A DNA stretch of 64,000 nt from Flexibacter flexilis DSM 6793 (GTDB lineage: Bacteria > Bacteroidota > Bacteroidia > Cytophagales > Flexibacteraceae). The stretch's first letter is position 1, and every line of letters begins with the position of its first letter. The stretch covers positions 1 through 64,000 of the forward strand of contig NZ_FOLE01000003.1 of the NCBI RefSeq assembly GCF_900112255.1, in the 5' to 3' direction. The position numbers and the translations under genes were made by a program. Shown here piece after piece: positions 8,753 through 17,372 of the stretch. The notes under the pieces were generated by a model. The model was given only the letters and a program-made list of their open reading frames with translations. It did no database searches and was not told where the DNA came from.

Positions 8753-10156
8753 TTAAACGTGTAATGCGCGGTTGTCGGTTGCGGCCAAACACGCTTCTTT
8801 GAGGGCTTCCGTAAACGTTGGGTGCGCGTGCGACATACGCGAAACGTCTTCGGCAGAAGCTCTAAACTCCATGGCTACAACGGCTTCCGCTATCATGTCC
8901 GCAGCACGTGGCCCGATGATATGAACACCCAAAATTTCGTCTGTGTTTTTGTCGGCCAACACTTTCACCAAGCCGTCTAAGTCCATGCTCGCGCGTGCAC
9001 GACCCAAAGCCTTGAACGGGAACGAACCTGTTTTGTACGCACGGCCTTCAGCTTTCAACGCTTCTTCCGTTGCACCCACAGAGGCCACTTCTGGCCACGT
9101 ATAAACTACACCAGGGATAAGGTTGTAGTTGATGTGTGGTTTTTGGCCTGCAATTGTTTCAGCCACCAAAACGCCTTCTTCTTCCGCTTTGTGCGCAAGC
9201 ATCGCGCCGCGAACTACGTCGCCGATAGCGTAAATATGTGGCACGTTAGTTTGCAAATGACCGTTTACTTTAATGCGGCCTCTTTCTTCCATTTCCACGC
9301 CTGCATTTTCCAAAGCCAAACCTTTCGTGTAAGGGCTGCGGCCAATCGACACCAAGCAGTAATCACCCGAAAGTGTCACAGGTTTGCCGTTTTCGTCGTC
9401 GGCTGTTACTTGCACCGTATCGCCCAAGTTTTCTACTTTGGTTACTTTATGTTTGAAATAAAACTCGGTGTTGAGTTTTTTCATTACTTTCAAAAGCTCT
9501 TTGCCCATCGTGCCGTCCATGGTTGGGATAAGCGAACCTGCAAATTCCACGAACGAAACTTTTGCACCCAAACGCGCATAAACCGAACCCAATTCTACGC
9601 CGATTACACCGCCGCCAATCACGATAAGGTGTTTCGGTACTTCTTTGAGTTCGAGGGCTTCCGTAGAAGTAATCACGCGTGTTTTATCCACAGGAATAAA
9701 TGGCAATACCGTTGGTTTTGAACCAGTGGCGATAATGACATTTTTCGCGCCGATGTCTTCGGTTGTGCCATCTACTTTCGTGATGCGCACCGTATTTTTA
9801 TCTACAAACGAACCGATGCCGTTGTATTCAGCTACTTTATTTTTTTTCATCAAAAAGCGAATACCACCCGAAGTTTGTTGTACTACGTCGGCCTTACGCT
9901 TAATCATTTGCGCCAAATTTACTTTTGGTGCTTCGATTTCGATACCGTGTTCTTTGAAAGAATGCGCGGCATTGTAGAAATGTTCTGATGAATCTAATAG
10001 TGCTTTAGAAGGAATACAACCCACATTCAGGCAAGTGCCGCCCAAAGTGTTGTATTTCTCGATAATAGCAGTCTGCAAACCAAGTTGGGCGCAGCGAATA
10101 GCGGCCACATAGCCACCTGGGCCAGAGCCAATTATTACTACATCATACGTTGTCAT
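8753..10156 (-). CDS. lpdA: Dihydrolipoyl dehydrogenase (E3)
   Basis: A 467-residue cytosolic FAD enzyme that reoxidises dihydrolipoamide with NAD+ in the pyruvate and 2-oxoglutarate dehydrogenase complexes and the glycine cleavage system. It shows the FAD motif GSGPGG near residue 11, the redox-active disulfide in GGTCLNVGCIPSK near 39-51, the NAD motif GGGVIGVELG near 180, the second FAD motif YAIGDV near 311, and the C-terminal dimer/active-site segment HAHPTFTEA with the His-Glu pair. No E1 or E2 gene lies next to it. It starts with ATG and is transcribed away from the 21-bp repeat array. Confidence 0.97.
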   Translation of the reverse strand: MTTYDVVIIGSGPGGYVAAIRCAQLGLQTAIIEKYNTLGGTCLNVGCIPSKALLDSSEHFYNAAHSFKEHGIEIEAPKVNLAQMIKRKADVVQQTSGGIRFLMKKNKVAEYNGIGSFVDKNTVRITKVDGTTEDIGAKNVIIATGSKPTVLPFIPVDKTRVITSTEALELKEVPKHLIVIGGGVIGVELGSVYARLGAKVSFVEFAGSLIPTMDGTMGKELLKVMKKLNTEFYFKHKVTKVENLGDTVQVTADDENGKPVTLSGDYCLVSIGRSPYTKGLALENAGVEMEERGRIKVNGHLQTNVPHIYAIGDVVRGAMLAHKAEEEGVLVAETIAGQKPHINYNLIPGVVYTWPEVASVGATEEALKAEGRAYKTGSFPFKALGRARASMDLDGLVKVLADKNTDEILGVHIIGPRAADMIAEAVVAMEFRASAEDVSRMSHAHPTFTEALKEACLAATDNRALHV

Positions 10157-10234
10157 GGAAACAATATGGTTTTAATTGAAATTTATATTGTTGTTTGTTA
10201 AAGAATGTACATTAGTTGTCGTTCTCGTCGTGGG

Positions 10235-10242
10235 CAAATGTA
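10235..10242 (-). promoter_or_regulatory. Possible lpdA -7 element
   Basis: CAAATGTA on the plus strand reads TACATTTG on the minus strand, fitting TAnnTTTG. The -33 element is not convincing. It would give a leader of about 70 nt. Confidence 0.35.
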
Positions 10243-10350
10243 ACAATTGCCAGTTAAGAAAAGAATGTAAAAAGTCAGTTCTGTAAATTTATCAACAGCA
10301 AATCTTTCTTTTAGGCTTTGTTTAATTAATTTTGAAAGTACACGACCTCT

Positions 10351-10366
10351 ATTATCAGTTGATAAT
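10351..10366. promoter_or_regulatory. Short palindrome, candidate operator
   Basis: ATTATCA-GT-TGATAAT is a perfect 7-bp inverted repeat with a 2-bp spacer, 66 bases before the repeat array and ~195 upstream of lpdA. Function unknown; it could be chance in AT-rich DNA. Confidence 0.25.
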
Positions 10367-10431
10367 CTTGTTCAGGTGGCTTATTGGTAATGCCATCTAA
10401 AATGTTGAATTATCTATTATCTGGGTCAGTA

Positions 10432-10769
10432 CATACGCACGGTTGTGCTTATGTATAAGTACTTGCAACGAACAATTAGGCTATTGTATCGAACAATCTA
10501 ACACTTGCAACGAACAATTAGACTATTGTATCGAACAATCTAACACTTGCAACGAACAATCAGACTATTGTATCGAACAATCTAACACTTGCAACGAACA
10601 ATTAGACTATTGTATCGAACAATCTAACACTTGCAACGAACAATCAGACTATTGTATCAAACAATCTAACACTTGCAACGAACAATTAGACTATTGTATC
10701 GAACAATCTGACACTTGCAACGAACAATCAGACTATTGTATCAGTAAATACGCACGGTAGTGCGCATAT
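10432..10769. repeat. 21/42-bp-phased tandem array with palindromic caps (array 1)
   Basis: Seven copies of a 42-bp unit begin at 10461, 10503, 10545, 10587, 10629, 10671 and 10713. Each unit is two related 21-bp halves that share CGAACAAT, and the CG recurs every 21 bases from 10469 with only two late changes to CA. No insertions or deletions break the phase. The array is bracketed by imperfect hairpins: CATACGCAC/GTGCTTATG at 10432-10453 and AATACGCAC/GTGCGCAT at 10747-10767, each with a 4-base loop starting GGT. It is contiguous and has no unique spacers, so it is not CRISPR. On the minus strand the core reads TTGTTCG. Confidence 0.95.
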
Positions 10770-10846
10770 TCTAAGGCTTGTAGCTGTATGTAAACCATAG
10801 CGATGTATATTGTTTACAAATAACTTAACAATAAGGCTTCGTAAAC

Positions 10847-10879
10847 TTGTCTTTCTTTCCCAAATACCTATTATTTTTG
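10847..10879 (+). promoter_or_regulatory. Promoter of the mrdA-rodA-murF-dut-gldC operon
   Basis: TTG at 10847-10849, a 22-base spacer and TATTTTTG at 10872-10879 match the Bacteroidota promoter (TTG / TAnnTTTG). The mrdA ATG lies 37 bases past the -7 element. Confidence 0.6.
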
Positions 10880-10916
10880 CTCCCCCAACAACAAAATGAA
10901 CTTGCTAACCTAACGC

Positions 10917-12878
10917 ATGCTTACAGAAGGTAGAAAATATATAGTTCAGGGCGTGTTCGTCTTGGTGGGCTTGGTGTTTCTGATAAAATTGTTTTTTCTA
11001 CAAATCATCGACGACACATACAAGCAAGCCGCAGACGAAAACGCACTGCAAAAAATGGTGGATTATCCGTACAGAGGCCTCATTTATGACCGCGACGGAA
11101 AGATTATGGTTTATAACGTTCCCGTGTACGACGTGATGGTGACCCCGCGCGAAGTGCGCAAGGATATGGATACGCTTGGTTTTTGTAACTTGCTCAAAAT
11201 CACGAAAGAGGAATACATAAAATATATGCGTTCGGCCAAGATACATTCGAGCGTAAAGCCTACGCCGTTTATTAAGCAGCTTTCGCACACGGATTTTGCC
11301 AGCATCCAAGACCAACTCGTGGATTACCCTGGCTTTTTCATTATGCCGCGCACGGTGCGTTCGTATCCCAATCACTCGATGGCCAGTGCGTTGGGGTATA
11401 TTGGCGAAATTAGCCGCCGCCGCCTCGAACGCGACACGACGGGTTACTACAAAATCGGGGATTATATCGGTATCAGTGGTTTGGAAGGCGAATACGAATC
11501 GTATTTGCGTGGCCGCAAAGGTGTAAAATATATGCTCGTGGACGTGCACGGTATCCAAAAAGGTTCGTTTAAAGATGGTGCTTTCGACACGACAGCCGTG
11601 CGAGGCGAAAATCTTTATTCGTCCATTGATTTGGAGCTACAAAAATATTGCGAAAAGGTAATGCAAAATAAAGCGGGCAGTATCGTGGCCATTGAGCCTT
11701 CTACGGGTGAAATTTTGGCCTTTGTTTCTGCGCCAACCTACGACCCCGAACTACTGACGGCACGCGAATTTCCAAAGAATTATTCCCGACTCCAGAAAGA
11801 CAGCATGAAACCCCTGTTCAACAGGCCGCTCATGGCTCCCTATCCTCCAGGTTCGATTTTCAAAACCATTCAGGCACTTATCGGTTTGCAAGAAGGTGTC
11901 ATTGACTCCACGACCATTTATCCGTGTGTGCAAAACGTGGTGCATTGCCACCCGCACCCTTCGCCTTGCAATTTGCGTCAATCGCTGCAATGGTCTTGCA
12001 ACCCGTATTATTTGAATGTTTATCGCCGTATTATTAACCAAAACAGAAGCCGTAACACATTCACAGACACGCGTTTGGGTTATGAAAAATGGCGCGAATA
12101 TGTCGAAAGTTTCGGCTTAGGCCAACAACTTGGCGTAGATTTGCCCAACGAGAAAAAAGGTATTTTGCGCAAAGCCACGTATTTCGACCGCGTGTATGGC
12201 GAAAATCGTTGGAAATATTCAAACCTCTATTCGATGAGTATCGGGCAAGGCGAAATCGGGATGAATCCATTGCAAATGGCGAATTTGGCGGCCATTTTGG
12301 CCAACAGAGGTTTTTATTATACGCCGCATTTTATCCGAAAAATGGGGGATAATGGCAAAATCGCACCCGAATTTACCCAACGCCACACCACCAAAGTAGA
12401 GCCTAAGTATTTTGATGTAATCGCCAACGGCATGATGGACGCGGTGCGCAACGGTACGATTTGGTCAAAGGCACGCATGCAAAGCGTCGTAATTTGCGGC
12501 AAAACGGGTACGGCTCAAAACCCGCAAGGGGACGACCACTCCGTATTCATTGGTTTTGCACCAAAAGACAATCCTAAAATTGCAGTAGCTGTTTTTGTGG
12601 AAAATGCGGGTTTCGGGGGCTTTGTGGCTGCTCCAATCGGTTCTTTGGTTATCGAAAAATACCTGAAAGACACGATTATACGCAAGAACTTGGACATTCA
12701 CATGACAGGCCAAGACTTCATTCACCCCAAAAAGCCTAAAGTGGCAACCGTGCAAGACGCTAATAAAACGAAAAGCGAAAAAACGGCTACAAATTCAAAT
12801 AACATTCCTCTAATTACAAATCCTATCGGCAACAATGGCGGAACTCAGACGAGAAGAACGGATAGCACAGAATATTGA
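10917..12878 (+). CDS. mrdA: Penicillin-binding protein 2 (peptidoglycan transpeptidase)
   Basis: A 653-residue inner-membrane protein that crosslinks peptidoglycan during side-wall elongation, paired with RodA. One N-terminal membrane anchor (~residues 9-29) is followed by the dimerisation domain (YRGLIYDRDGKIMVYN, MASALGYIGEI) and a transpeptidase domain with catalytic SIFK (Ser313, Lys316), SCN (Ser360) and KTGTA (Lys529). The C-terminal ~60 residues are charged and Asn/Thr-rich, probably disordered. The ATG at 10917 starts close behind a good promoter. The last 44 bases overlap rodA, implying coupled translation. Confidence 0.97.
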   Translation: MLTEGRKYIVQGVFVLVGLVFLIKLFFLQIIDDTYKQAADENALQKMVDYPYRGLIYDRDGKIMVYNVPVYDVMVTPREVRKDMDTLGFCNLLKITKEEYIKYMRSAKIHSSVKPTPFIKQLSHTDFASIQDQLVDYPGFFIMPRTVRSYPNHSMASALGYIGEISRRRLERDTTGYYKIGDYIGISGLEGEYESYLRGRKGVKYMLVDVHGIQKGSFKDGAFDTTAVRGENLYSSIDLELQKYCEKVMQNKAGSIVAIEPSTGEILAFVSAPTYDPELLTAREFPKNYSRLQKDSMKPLFNRPLMAPYPPGSIFKTIQALIGLQEGVIDSTTIYPCVQNVVHCHPHPSPCNLRQSLQWSCNPYYLNVYRRIINQNRSRNTFTDTRLGYEKWREYVESFGLGQQLGVDLPNEKKGILRKATYFDRVYGENRWKYSNLYSMSIGQGEIGMNPLQMANLAAILANRGFYYTPHFIRKMGDNGKIAPEFTQRHTTKVEPKYFDVIANGMMDAVRNGTIWSKARMQSVVICGKTGTAQNPQGDDHSVFIGFAPKDNPKIAVAVFVENAGFGGFVAAPIGSLVIEKYLKDTIIRKNLDIHMTGQDFIHPKKPKVATVQDANKTKSEKTATNSNNIPLITNPIGNNGGTQTRRTDSTEY

Positions 12879-14115
12879 TTGGCTCACGGTGCTACTTTTT
12901 GCGCTAATGGTTGCCGCTGGCTGGCTCAATATTTTTGCGGCGGTGTATGATGCGCAATCTCAGCAAAGTATTTTTGATTTGGATATAAATTCGGGGAAAC
13001 AAATTCTTTGGATTGGTACGACCGTCATCATTATCACGATGTTGATGGCCATCGACTACAAGTTTTTCGATTCGTTCGCTTATGTGATTTATGGCGCAAT
13101 GATGATAATATTGATAGGCGTTTTGTTCGGCGGAAAAGTCGTGGCGGGTTCTAAATCGTGGATTGGCGTGGGAGGCTTCGGGATTCAACCTTCCGAATTT
13201 TCCAAAACGGCCTGCGCCTTGGCTTTGGCTAAGTTTTTGAGCAAACCGGGTCTGCGCCTCGACCGCACCAACGACATGTTTACGGCTGCGGCTATTATCG
13301 CGTTGCCTGCGTTGTTGATTTTGTTACAAAATGATACGGGTTCTACACTGGTTTTTAGTTCGTTTATTATCGTGCTGTACCGCGAAGGCTTGCCGCCAGT
13401 GTATCCAGTGTTAGGGATTACGGTGGTGGCCTTGTTTATCCTAACGCTTTTAGTCCCACAACTTTATCTTATCATTGGTTTGGTGGTTCTTGCCCTGATT
13501 ATCATTGCGCTGATTCCCAAAAGCATCAAAAATATTGCAGTGATTGTGGGCGGATTGGCTATCGTGGTGGCGGTGGTGATGGGTGTTGATTTCTTCGTAA
13601 ATGATGTGTTACAGCCGCACCAACAGAACCGCATCAAAGCCTTGATAGACCCCGACGGCGACCCGCTCGGCTATGGTTGGAACGTAACCCAATCCAAAAT
13701 TGCGATTGGGTCGGGCGGCTTTTTGGGTAAAGGTTTTCTGGAAGGCACGCAAACCAAATTCGATTTTGTACCCGAACAAAGCACCGATTTTATTTTCTGT
13801 ACCATCGGCGAAGAACACGGCTGGTTTGGGAGTTTTTTGGTAATTGCGGGTTTTATGACCTTGCTCATGCGCATTGTTTTCTTAGCCGAACGCCAAAAAT
13901 CGCGTTTTGCGCGGGTGTACGGCTATTCTGTCGCCTCGATTTTATTTTTTCACATGATGGTCAATATCGGCATGACTATTGGCCTGTTCCCAGTAATCGG
14001 GATTCCATTGCCGTTTTTTAGTTATGGCGGTTCGTCTTTGTGGTCGTTTACTATTTTGTTATTTATTTTATTAAAATTAGATGCGCATCGCAGCCAAATT
14101 TTGAACAGATATTAA
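12835..14115 (+). CDS. rodA: Rod shape-determining glycosyltransferase RodA (SEDS family)
   Basis: A 426-residue polytopic membrane protein that polymerises lipid II into glycan strands with PBP2. It has about ten membrane segments, the QPSEF segment near residue 118, the conserved extracellular region DPLGYGWNVTQSKIAIGSGG near 280, FVPEQSTDFIF and the final PFFSYGGSS. It starts inside the end of mrdA (44-base overlap) and ends 12 bases before the next gene. The overlap matches the close functional pairing of the two enzymes. Confidence 0.97.
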   Translation: MAELRREERIAQNIDWLTVLLFALMVAAGWLNIFAAVYDAQSQQSIFDLDINSGKQILWIGTTVIIITMLMAIDYKFFDSFAYVIYGAMMIILIGVLFGGKVVAGSKSWIGVGGFGIQPSEFSKTACALALAKFLSKPGLRLDRTNDMFTAAAIIALPALLILLQNDTGSTLVFSSFIIVLYREGLPPVYPVLGITVVALFILTLLVPQLYLIIGLVVLALIIIALIPKSIKNIAVIVGGLAIVVAVVMGVDFFVNDVLQPHQQNRIKALIDPDGDPLGYGWNVTQSKIAIGSGGFLGKGFLEGTQTKFDFVPEQSTDFIFCTIGEEHGWFGSFLVIAGFMTLLMRIVFLAERQKSRFARVYGYSVASILFFHMMVNIGMTIGLFPVIGIPLPFFSYGGSSLWSFTILLFILLKLDAHRSQILNRY

Positions 14116-14127
14116 TTTTTATAGCAT

Positions 14128-15114
14128 TTGAAAACAGCCTTTCTTCCCGAATTTTTATCGCGCAAACGTATAACGATTTGGTGGCGTTGGGCTGTTTTCT
14201 TTTTTTGTATCTTTTTTATAATCAAAGATTTACGCGCCAAAGATGCCGCCGAATGGCAACTAATCGCCCAAAGCCTTGCACAGCACAAATGGCTGTTGGT
14301 GGGGTTGCTGGCCTTTTTGCCGCTCAACTGGACGCTAGAGGCTTTAAAGTGGAAAGTTTTAGTCCGAAAATTGGAGCGCATCACGCTGCCCGAAGCCCTG
14401 AAAGGCGTCCTGACGGGCGTGGTATTTAGTTTTATTTCTCCCCAAACTATCGGCGATTACACAGGTCGTTTTTTGCACTTACAAACAGCCTCGCGCCTCA
14501 ACAGTGCGGGAGCGTTGCTTGTCGGCAATTTCGCGCAATTGTGGGTTACGCTTTGCTGCGGCACGTGGGGCTATTGGTATTTCCTGAAAACTTATACCCA
14601 AAATAGTGCACTCATTATCAATGGTTTGTTTTGGATTTTGCTCTTGGCCAACCTACTGATTTTGTTTTTTTACTTTAATGTTTCGTGGCTGTATAAGCTG
14701 GTGGCACGCATTGTTTTACTGCAAAAATTTTTGCCATATCTGGAAATTATGAGCCAATATCGCGCACCAGAACTCACGCGGGTATTGGTGTACGCACTGT
14801 TACGATATGGAATTTTTACGGGGCAATTTGTGGCGGCATTGGCTATTCTGGAAGTGAATTTGCCGCTGGGCGTGTTGCTCAATGGCATTGTCATTATTTT
14901 TTTGGTCAAATCCGTTATCCCGACGCTGAGCGCGTTCGGCGATTTGGGTTTGCGCGAGTTTTCGGCGTTGGTGTTTTTCAAACATTTTACCATTGCTACC
15001 GAAAAAGTCATTGCCGCCAGTTTGCTACTGTGGCTTATCAATATTTTGTTGCCTGCGCTGGTGGGGCTTTATTTTATTTTCAAAATAAAAATCAAACCAT
15101 CAAAAACCCGATAA
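14128..15114 (+). CDS. Lysylphosphatidylglycerol synthase-like / flippase-like membrane protein
   Basis: A 328-residue polytopic protein of the UPF0104/LPG_synthase_TM type, with the typical GVVFSFISPQTIGDYTGR segment near residues 94-111 and SVIPTLSAFGDLGLREF near 257-273. It has no C-terminal synthetase domain, so it is a membrane-only form whose substrate is unknown; relatives include MprF flippase regions. The start is TTG at 14128, the first possible codon after an in-frame TAG at 14122, 12 bases after rodA; no usable ATG exists nearby. Its place inside a wall-synthesis operon hints at moving an envelope lipid. Confidence 0.85.
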   Translation: MKTAFLPEFLSRKRITIWWRWAVFFFCIFFIIKDLRAKDAAEWQLIAQSLAQHKWLLVGLLAFLPLNWTLEALKWKVLVRKLERITLPEALKGVLTGVVFSFISPQTIGDYTGRFLHLQTASRLNSAGALLVGNFAQLWVTLCCGTWGYWYFLKTYTQNSALIINGLFWILLLANLLILFFYFNVSWLYKLVARIVLLQKFLPYLEIMSQYRAPELTRVLVYALLRYGIFTGQFVAALAILEVNLPLGVLLNGIVIIFLVKSVIPTLSAFGDLGLREFSALVFFKHFTIATEKVIAASLLLWLINILLPALVGLYFIFKIKIKPSKTR

Positions 15115-15197
15115 CTTCTTGGTTTTGGGCGTTGCATAGCGGTGGTTTATCTGTACTTTTGCGGTCAAATTCTCATTAATGCTAATTTTTTCTCGGA

Positions 15198-16478
15198 GTG
15201 GACTTATATAAATATTATTCGTCGTGTGGTGGCGTAGTCAGTACCGACACGCGTTCTATTGCCAAAGGCAGCTTATTTTTTGCCCTCAGAGGTGCAAATT
15301 TTGATGGAAACCGTTTTGCTTTAGAGGCCATCGAAAAAGGCGCGAGTTACGCCGTCGTGGACGATGCCCAACTCAAAGACCAACCTCGTTGTTTGTATGT
15401 GCCAGACGTGTTGGCCGCGTTGCAAGGACTTGCCCGCCAACATAGCCGTTTGCTCAATATTCCGATTATTGCCGTAGGCGGCTCAAACGGGAAAACAACG
15501 ACCAAAGAGTTGATAGCAAAGGTTTTATCTAAAAAATATCAAACATTTGCCACACGTGGTAACCTCAACAATCACATTGGTGTTCCGTTGAGTTTGCTTT
15601 CTATCGGTGTAGAAATAGAAATTGCCGTGATAGAAATGGGAGCAAATGGCCCTAACGAAATTGCTTTGTTGTGTGAAATTGCCGAGCCTTCGCACGGCGT
15701 AATTACTAATATTGGCCGCGACCATTTGGAAGGTTTTGGCAGCATCGAAGGCGTAGCCAAAGCCAACAGCGAGCTGTATTATTATTTGCTCAACAACGAT
15801 GGCGTGGCTTTTGTCAATACGCAAGAAGAATACCTCTCGCGCATGGCTTCGCGTTTTAGCGAGTACGTGAGCTATCCAGCCGAAAAAGATTATTACACTT
15901 GCAAACTGCATAACGCCGATATGTTTTTGCAGGTGCAAGCCGCCAACGGCGACATTATCCAAACGCAAATGATTGGAGCTTATAACTTCAATAACATTGC
16001 TACTGCGCTTTGTATTGGTAAATATTTTGGTGTGCCAGATGAGGCCGCGCACGCTGCTGTGGCCGAATATGTGCCTTCCAACAATCGTTCGCAACTTTTG
16101 CGCACGGCGCACAATACCGTGATTCTGGACGCGTACAACGCCAATCCAAGTTCGATGAAAGTGTCCGTAGAAAATTTTGCGCAAATGCGCGTGAACGGCC
16201 AAAAAGTCTTGGTATTGGGCGATATGTTTGAGCTTGGCAACGACAGCGAATCCGAACACCGCGCCTTAGGCCAACTCATCGGCCAACATTCTTTTGACAT
16301 GGTGTGTCTGTGCGGCGAGGCCATGAAATCTGCGCAAGCCGTTTTGCCGCAAGCCGTTTATTTCCCAACCCGCCAAAGCCTCGAATCTTTTTTTACGGTG
16401 TATCCCGTGCAGAATGCGTATGTGTTGCTGAAAGGTTCGCGCGGTATGAGTTTGGAAAAACTTGTGCCATTGCTATAA
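15198..16478 (+). CDS. murF: UDP-MurNAc-tripeptide--D-alanyl-D-alanine ligase
   Basis: A 426-residue cytosolic Mur ligase that adds D-Ala-D-Ala to the muramyl tripeptide, the last cytoplasmic step in the peptide stem. Visible are [10 protein letters not shown] near residues 12-21, the ATP loop [12 protein letters not shown] near 95-106, [26 protein letters not shown], the Mur middle-domain [13 protein letters not shown] and the C-terminal [11 protein letters not shown]. The start is GTG at 15198; the resulting N-terminus fits MurF. The gene lies 83 bases after the membrane protein and 10 before dut. Confidence 0.95.
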   Translation: MDLYKYYSSCGGVVSTDTRSIAKGSLFFALRGANFDGNRFALEAIEKGASYAVVDDAQLKDQPRCLYVPDVLAALQGLARQHSRLLNIPIIAVGGSNGKTTTKELIAKVLSKKYQTFATRGNLNNHIGVPLSLLSIGVEIEIAVIEMGANGPNEIALLCEIAEPSHGVITNIGRDHLEGFGSIEGVAKANSELYYYLLNNDGVAFVNTQEEYLSRMASRFSEYVSYPAEKDYYTCKLHNADMFLQVQAANGDIIQTQMIGAYNFNNIATALCIGKYFGVPDEAAHAAVAEYVPSNNRSQLLRTAHNTVILDAYNANPSSMKVSVENFAQMRVNGQKVLVLGDMFELGNDSESEHRALGQLIGQHSFDMVCLCGEAMKSAQAVLPQAVYFPTRQSLESFFTVYPVQNAYVLLKGSRGMSLEKLVPLL

Positions 16479-16488
16479 TTATTTGCAA

Positions 16489-16932
16489 ATGAATATGTTA
16501 AAAATAAAAGTAATCAATCAGTCAGCGCACGAGTTGCCAGCCTACCAAACGCCCTTGTCGGCGGGGCTTGACCTTCGCGCCCAACTTTCCGAGCCTGTTA
16601 CCTTAGCTCCGCTGCAACGTACACTTATCCCAACGGGTTTGTTTATCGAATTGCCCGAAGGCTACGAGGCGCAAATCCGTCCGCGTAGTGGTTTGGCTTT
16701 CAAGCATGGCGTAACCGTACTCAACAGCCCAGGCACGATAGATGCCGACTATCGCGGCGAAATAAAAGTGCTATTAGTGAATCTTTCGGACACAGAATTT
16801 GTAGTGGAAAACGGCGAACGTATTGCCCAAATGATTGTGGCACGCCACGAAACCATTGAGTGGGAAACTGCCGAGTCTCTTTCGGACACGCAACGCGGTG
16901 CGGGTGGCTATGGTAGCACAGGCAAAAAATAA
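16489..16932 (+). CDS. dut: Deoxyuridine 5'-triphosphate nucleotidohydrolase
   Basis: A 147-residue trimeric dUTPase that hydrolyses dUTP to dUMP and pyrophosphate, keeping uracil out of DNA and feeding dTMP synthesis. All five motifs are present: [43 protein letters not shown] and the C-terminal [11 protein letters not shown] that closes over the site. A TTG start nine codons upstream is possible but lies inside murF; ATG at 16489 (or 16495) fits the family better. It is 10 bases after murF and 32 before gldC. Confidence 0.96.
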   Translation: MNMLKIKVINQSAHELPAYQTPLSAGLDLRAQLSEPVTLAPLQRTLIPTGLFIELPEGYEAQIRPRSGLAFKHGVTVLNSPGTIDADYRGEIKVLLVNLSDTEFVVENGERIAQMIVARHETIEWETAESLSDTQRGAGGYGSTGKK

Positions 16933-16964
16933 TATCAATCAATAAATACTTCAAAATCAATAAT

Positions 16965-17309
16965 ATGCGTACTTCAGACATTACGATTCACGTATCGCTC
17001 GACGAGCAAAATATTCCTGAAAAAATTACGTGGGAAGCCACAGACGCACCCGCCGACGTACCTAATTCTACTAAAGCCTTCGCGCTTTCTGTGTGGGATT
17101 CGGAAGCCAACGGCATTATGAGAGTGGATTTGTGGACAAAAGATATGATGGTGGGCGAAATGAAAAAGTTTTTCATTCAGACGCTTGGCGCAATGGGCGA
17201 AACTATTCTTTCGGCTACTGGCGACGAAAAAATGTACCACGAAGTAAACAATACTTGTGAGCGTTTGGCGCAAATGCTTATGGAAGAAGAACGTAACGCA
17301 GCCAAATAA
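16965..17309 (+). CDS. gldC: Gliding motility protein GldC
   Basis: A 114-residue cytosolic protein matching GldC, with IHVSLDEQNIPEKITWEA at the start, LSVWDSEANGIMRVDLWTKDM in the middle (the most conserved part) and a helical C-terminus. In flavobacteria GldC is needed for full gliding, although its biochemical role is unclear. It is the last gene of the mrdA operon and is followed by a strong terminator. The link of a gliding protein to wall-elongation genes is noted separately. Confidence 0.88.
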   Translation: MRTSDITIHVSLDEQNIPEKITWEATDAPADVPNSTKAFALSVWDSEANGIMRVDLWTKDMMVGEMKKFFIQTLGAMGETILSATGDEKMYHEVNNTCERLAQMLMEEERNAAK

Positions 17310-17325
17310 TGGCAGCTAATCATAA

Positions 17326-17364
17326 AAAAAGCCTCTGCACAACAATTCGGTGCAGAGGCTTTTT
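17326..17364. terminator. Bidirectional terminator after gldC
   Basis: A 15-bp stem pairs 17326-17340 with 17350-17364 around a 9-nt loop, with A/T flanks. It closes the mrdA-gldC operon and the convergent hydrolase gene. Confidence 0.88.
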
Positions 17365-17372
17365 TGTGTCAT

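Larger units (their letters stand above)
10157..10916. other. Divergent intergenic region lpdA / mrdA
   Basis: 760 bases. It holds a possible lpdA promoter (10235-10242), a short palindrome (10351-10366), the capped repeat array (10432-10769) and the mrdA promoter (10847-10879). An ORF across the array encodes only the repeat and is not a gene. Confidence 0.8.

Noticed and set aside
9134-9721. 195-codon ORF opposite lpdA
   Set aside because: It lies fully inside the well-supported lpdA; composition and lack of start context mark it as a shadow.
10285-10300. DnaA-box-like TTATCAACA
   Set aside because: It is a single, mismatched copy with no cluster, no dnaA or dnaN and no skew evidence available; not an origin.
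10461-10742. CRISPR array
   Set aside because: Units are contiguous, there are no unique spacers, the 21-bp period is too short, and no cas genes are present. The same holds for arrays 2 and 3.
10443-10760. ORF of Cys/Asn/Glu-rich heptapeptide repeats across array 1
   Set aside because: It is the 42-bp DNA repeat read through (42 = 14 codons). It has no promoter-to-start logic of its own and no non-repeat domain.
15525-16259. 244-codon antisense ORF within murF
   Set aside because: The opposite strand encodes an intact MurF with all family motifs; the antisense product is rich in His and rare patterns and resembles no family.
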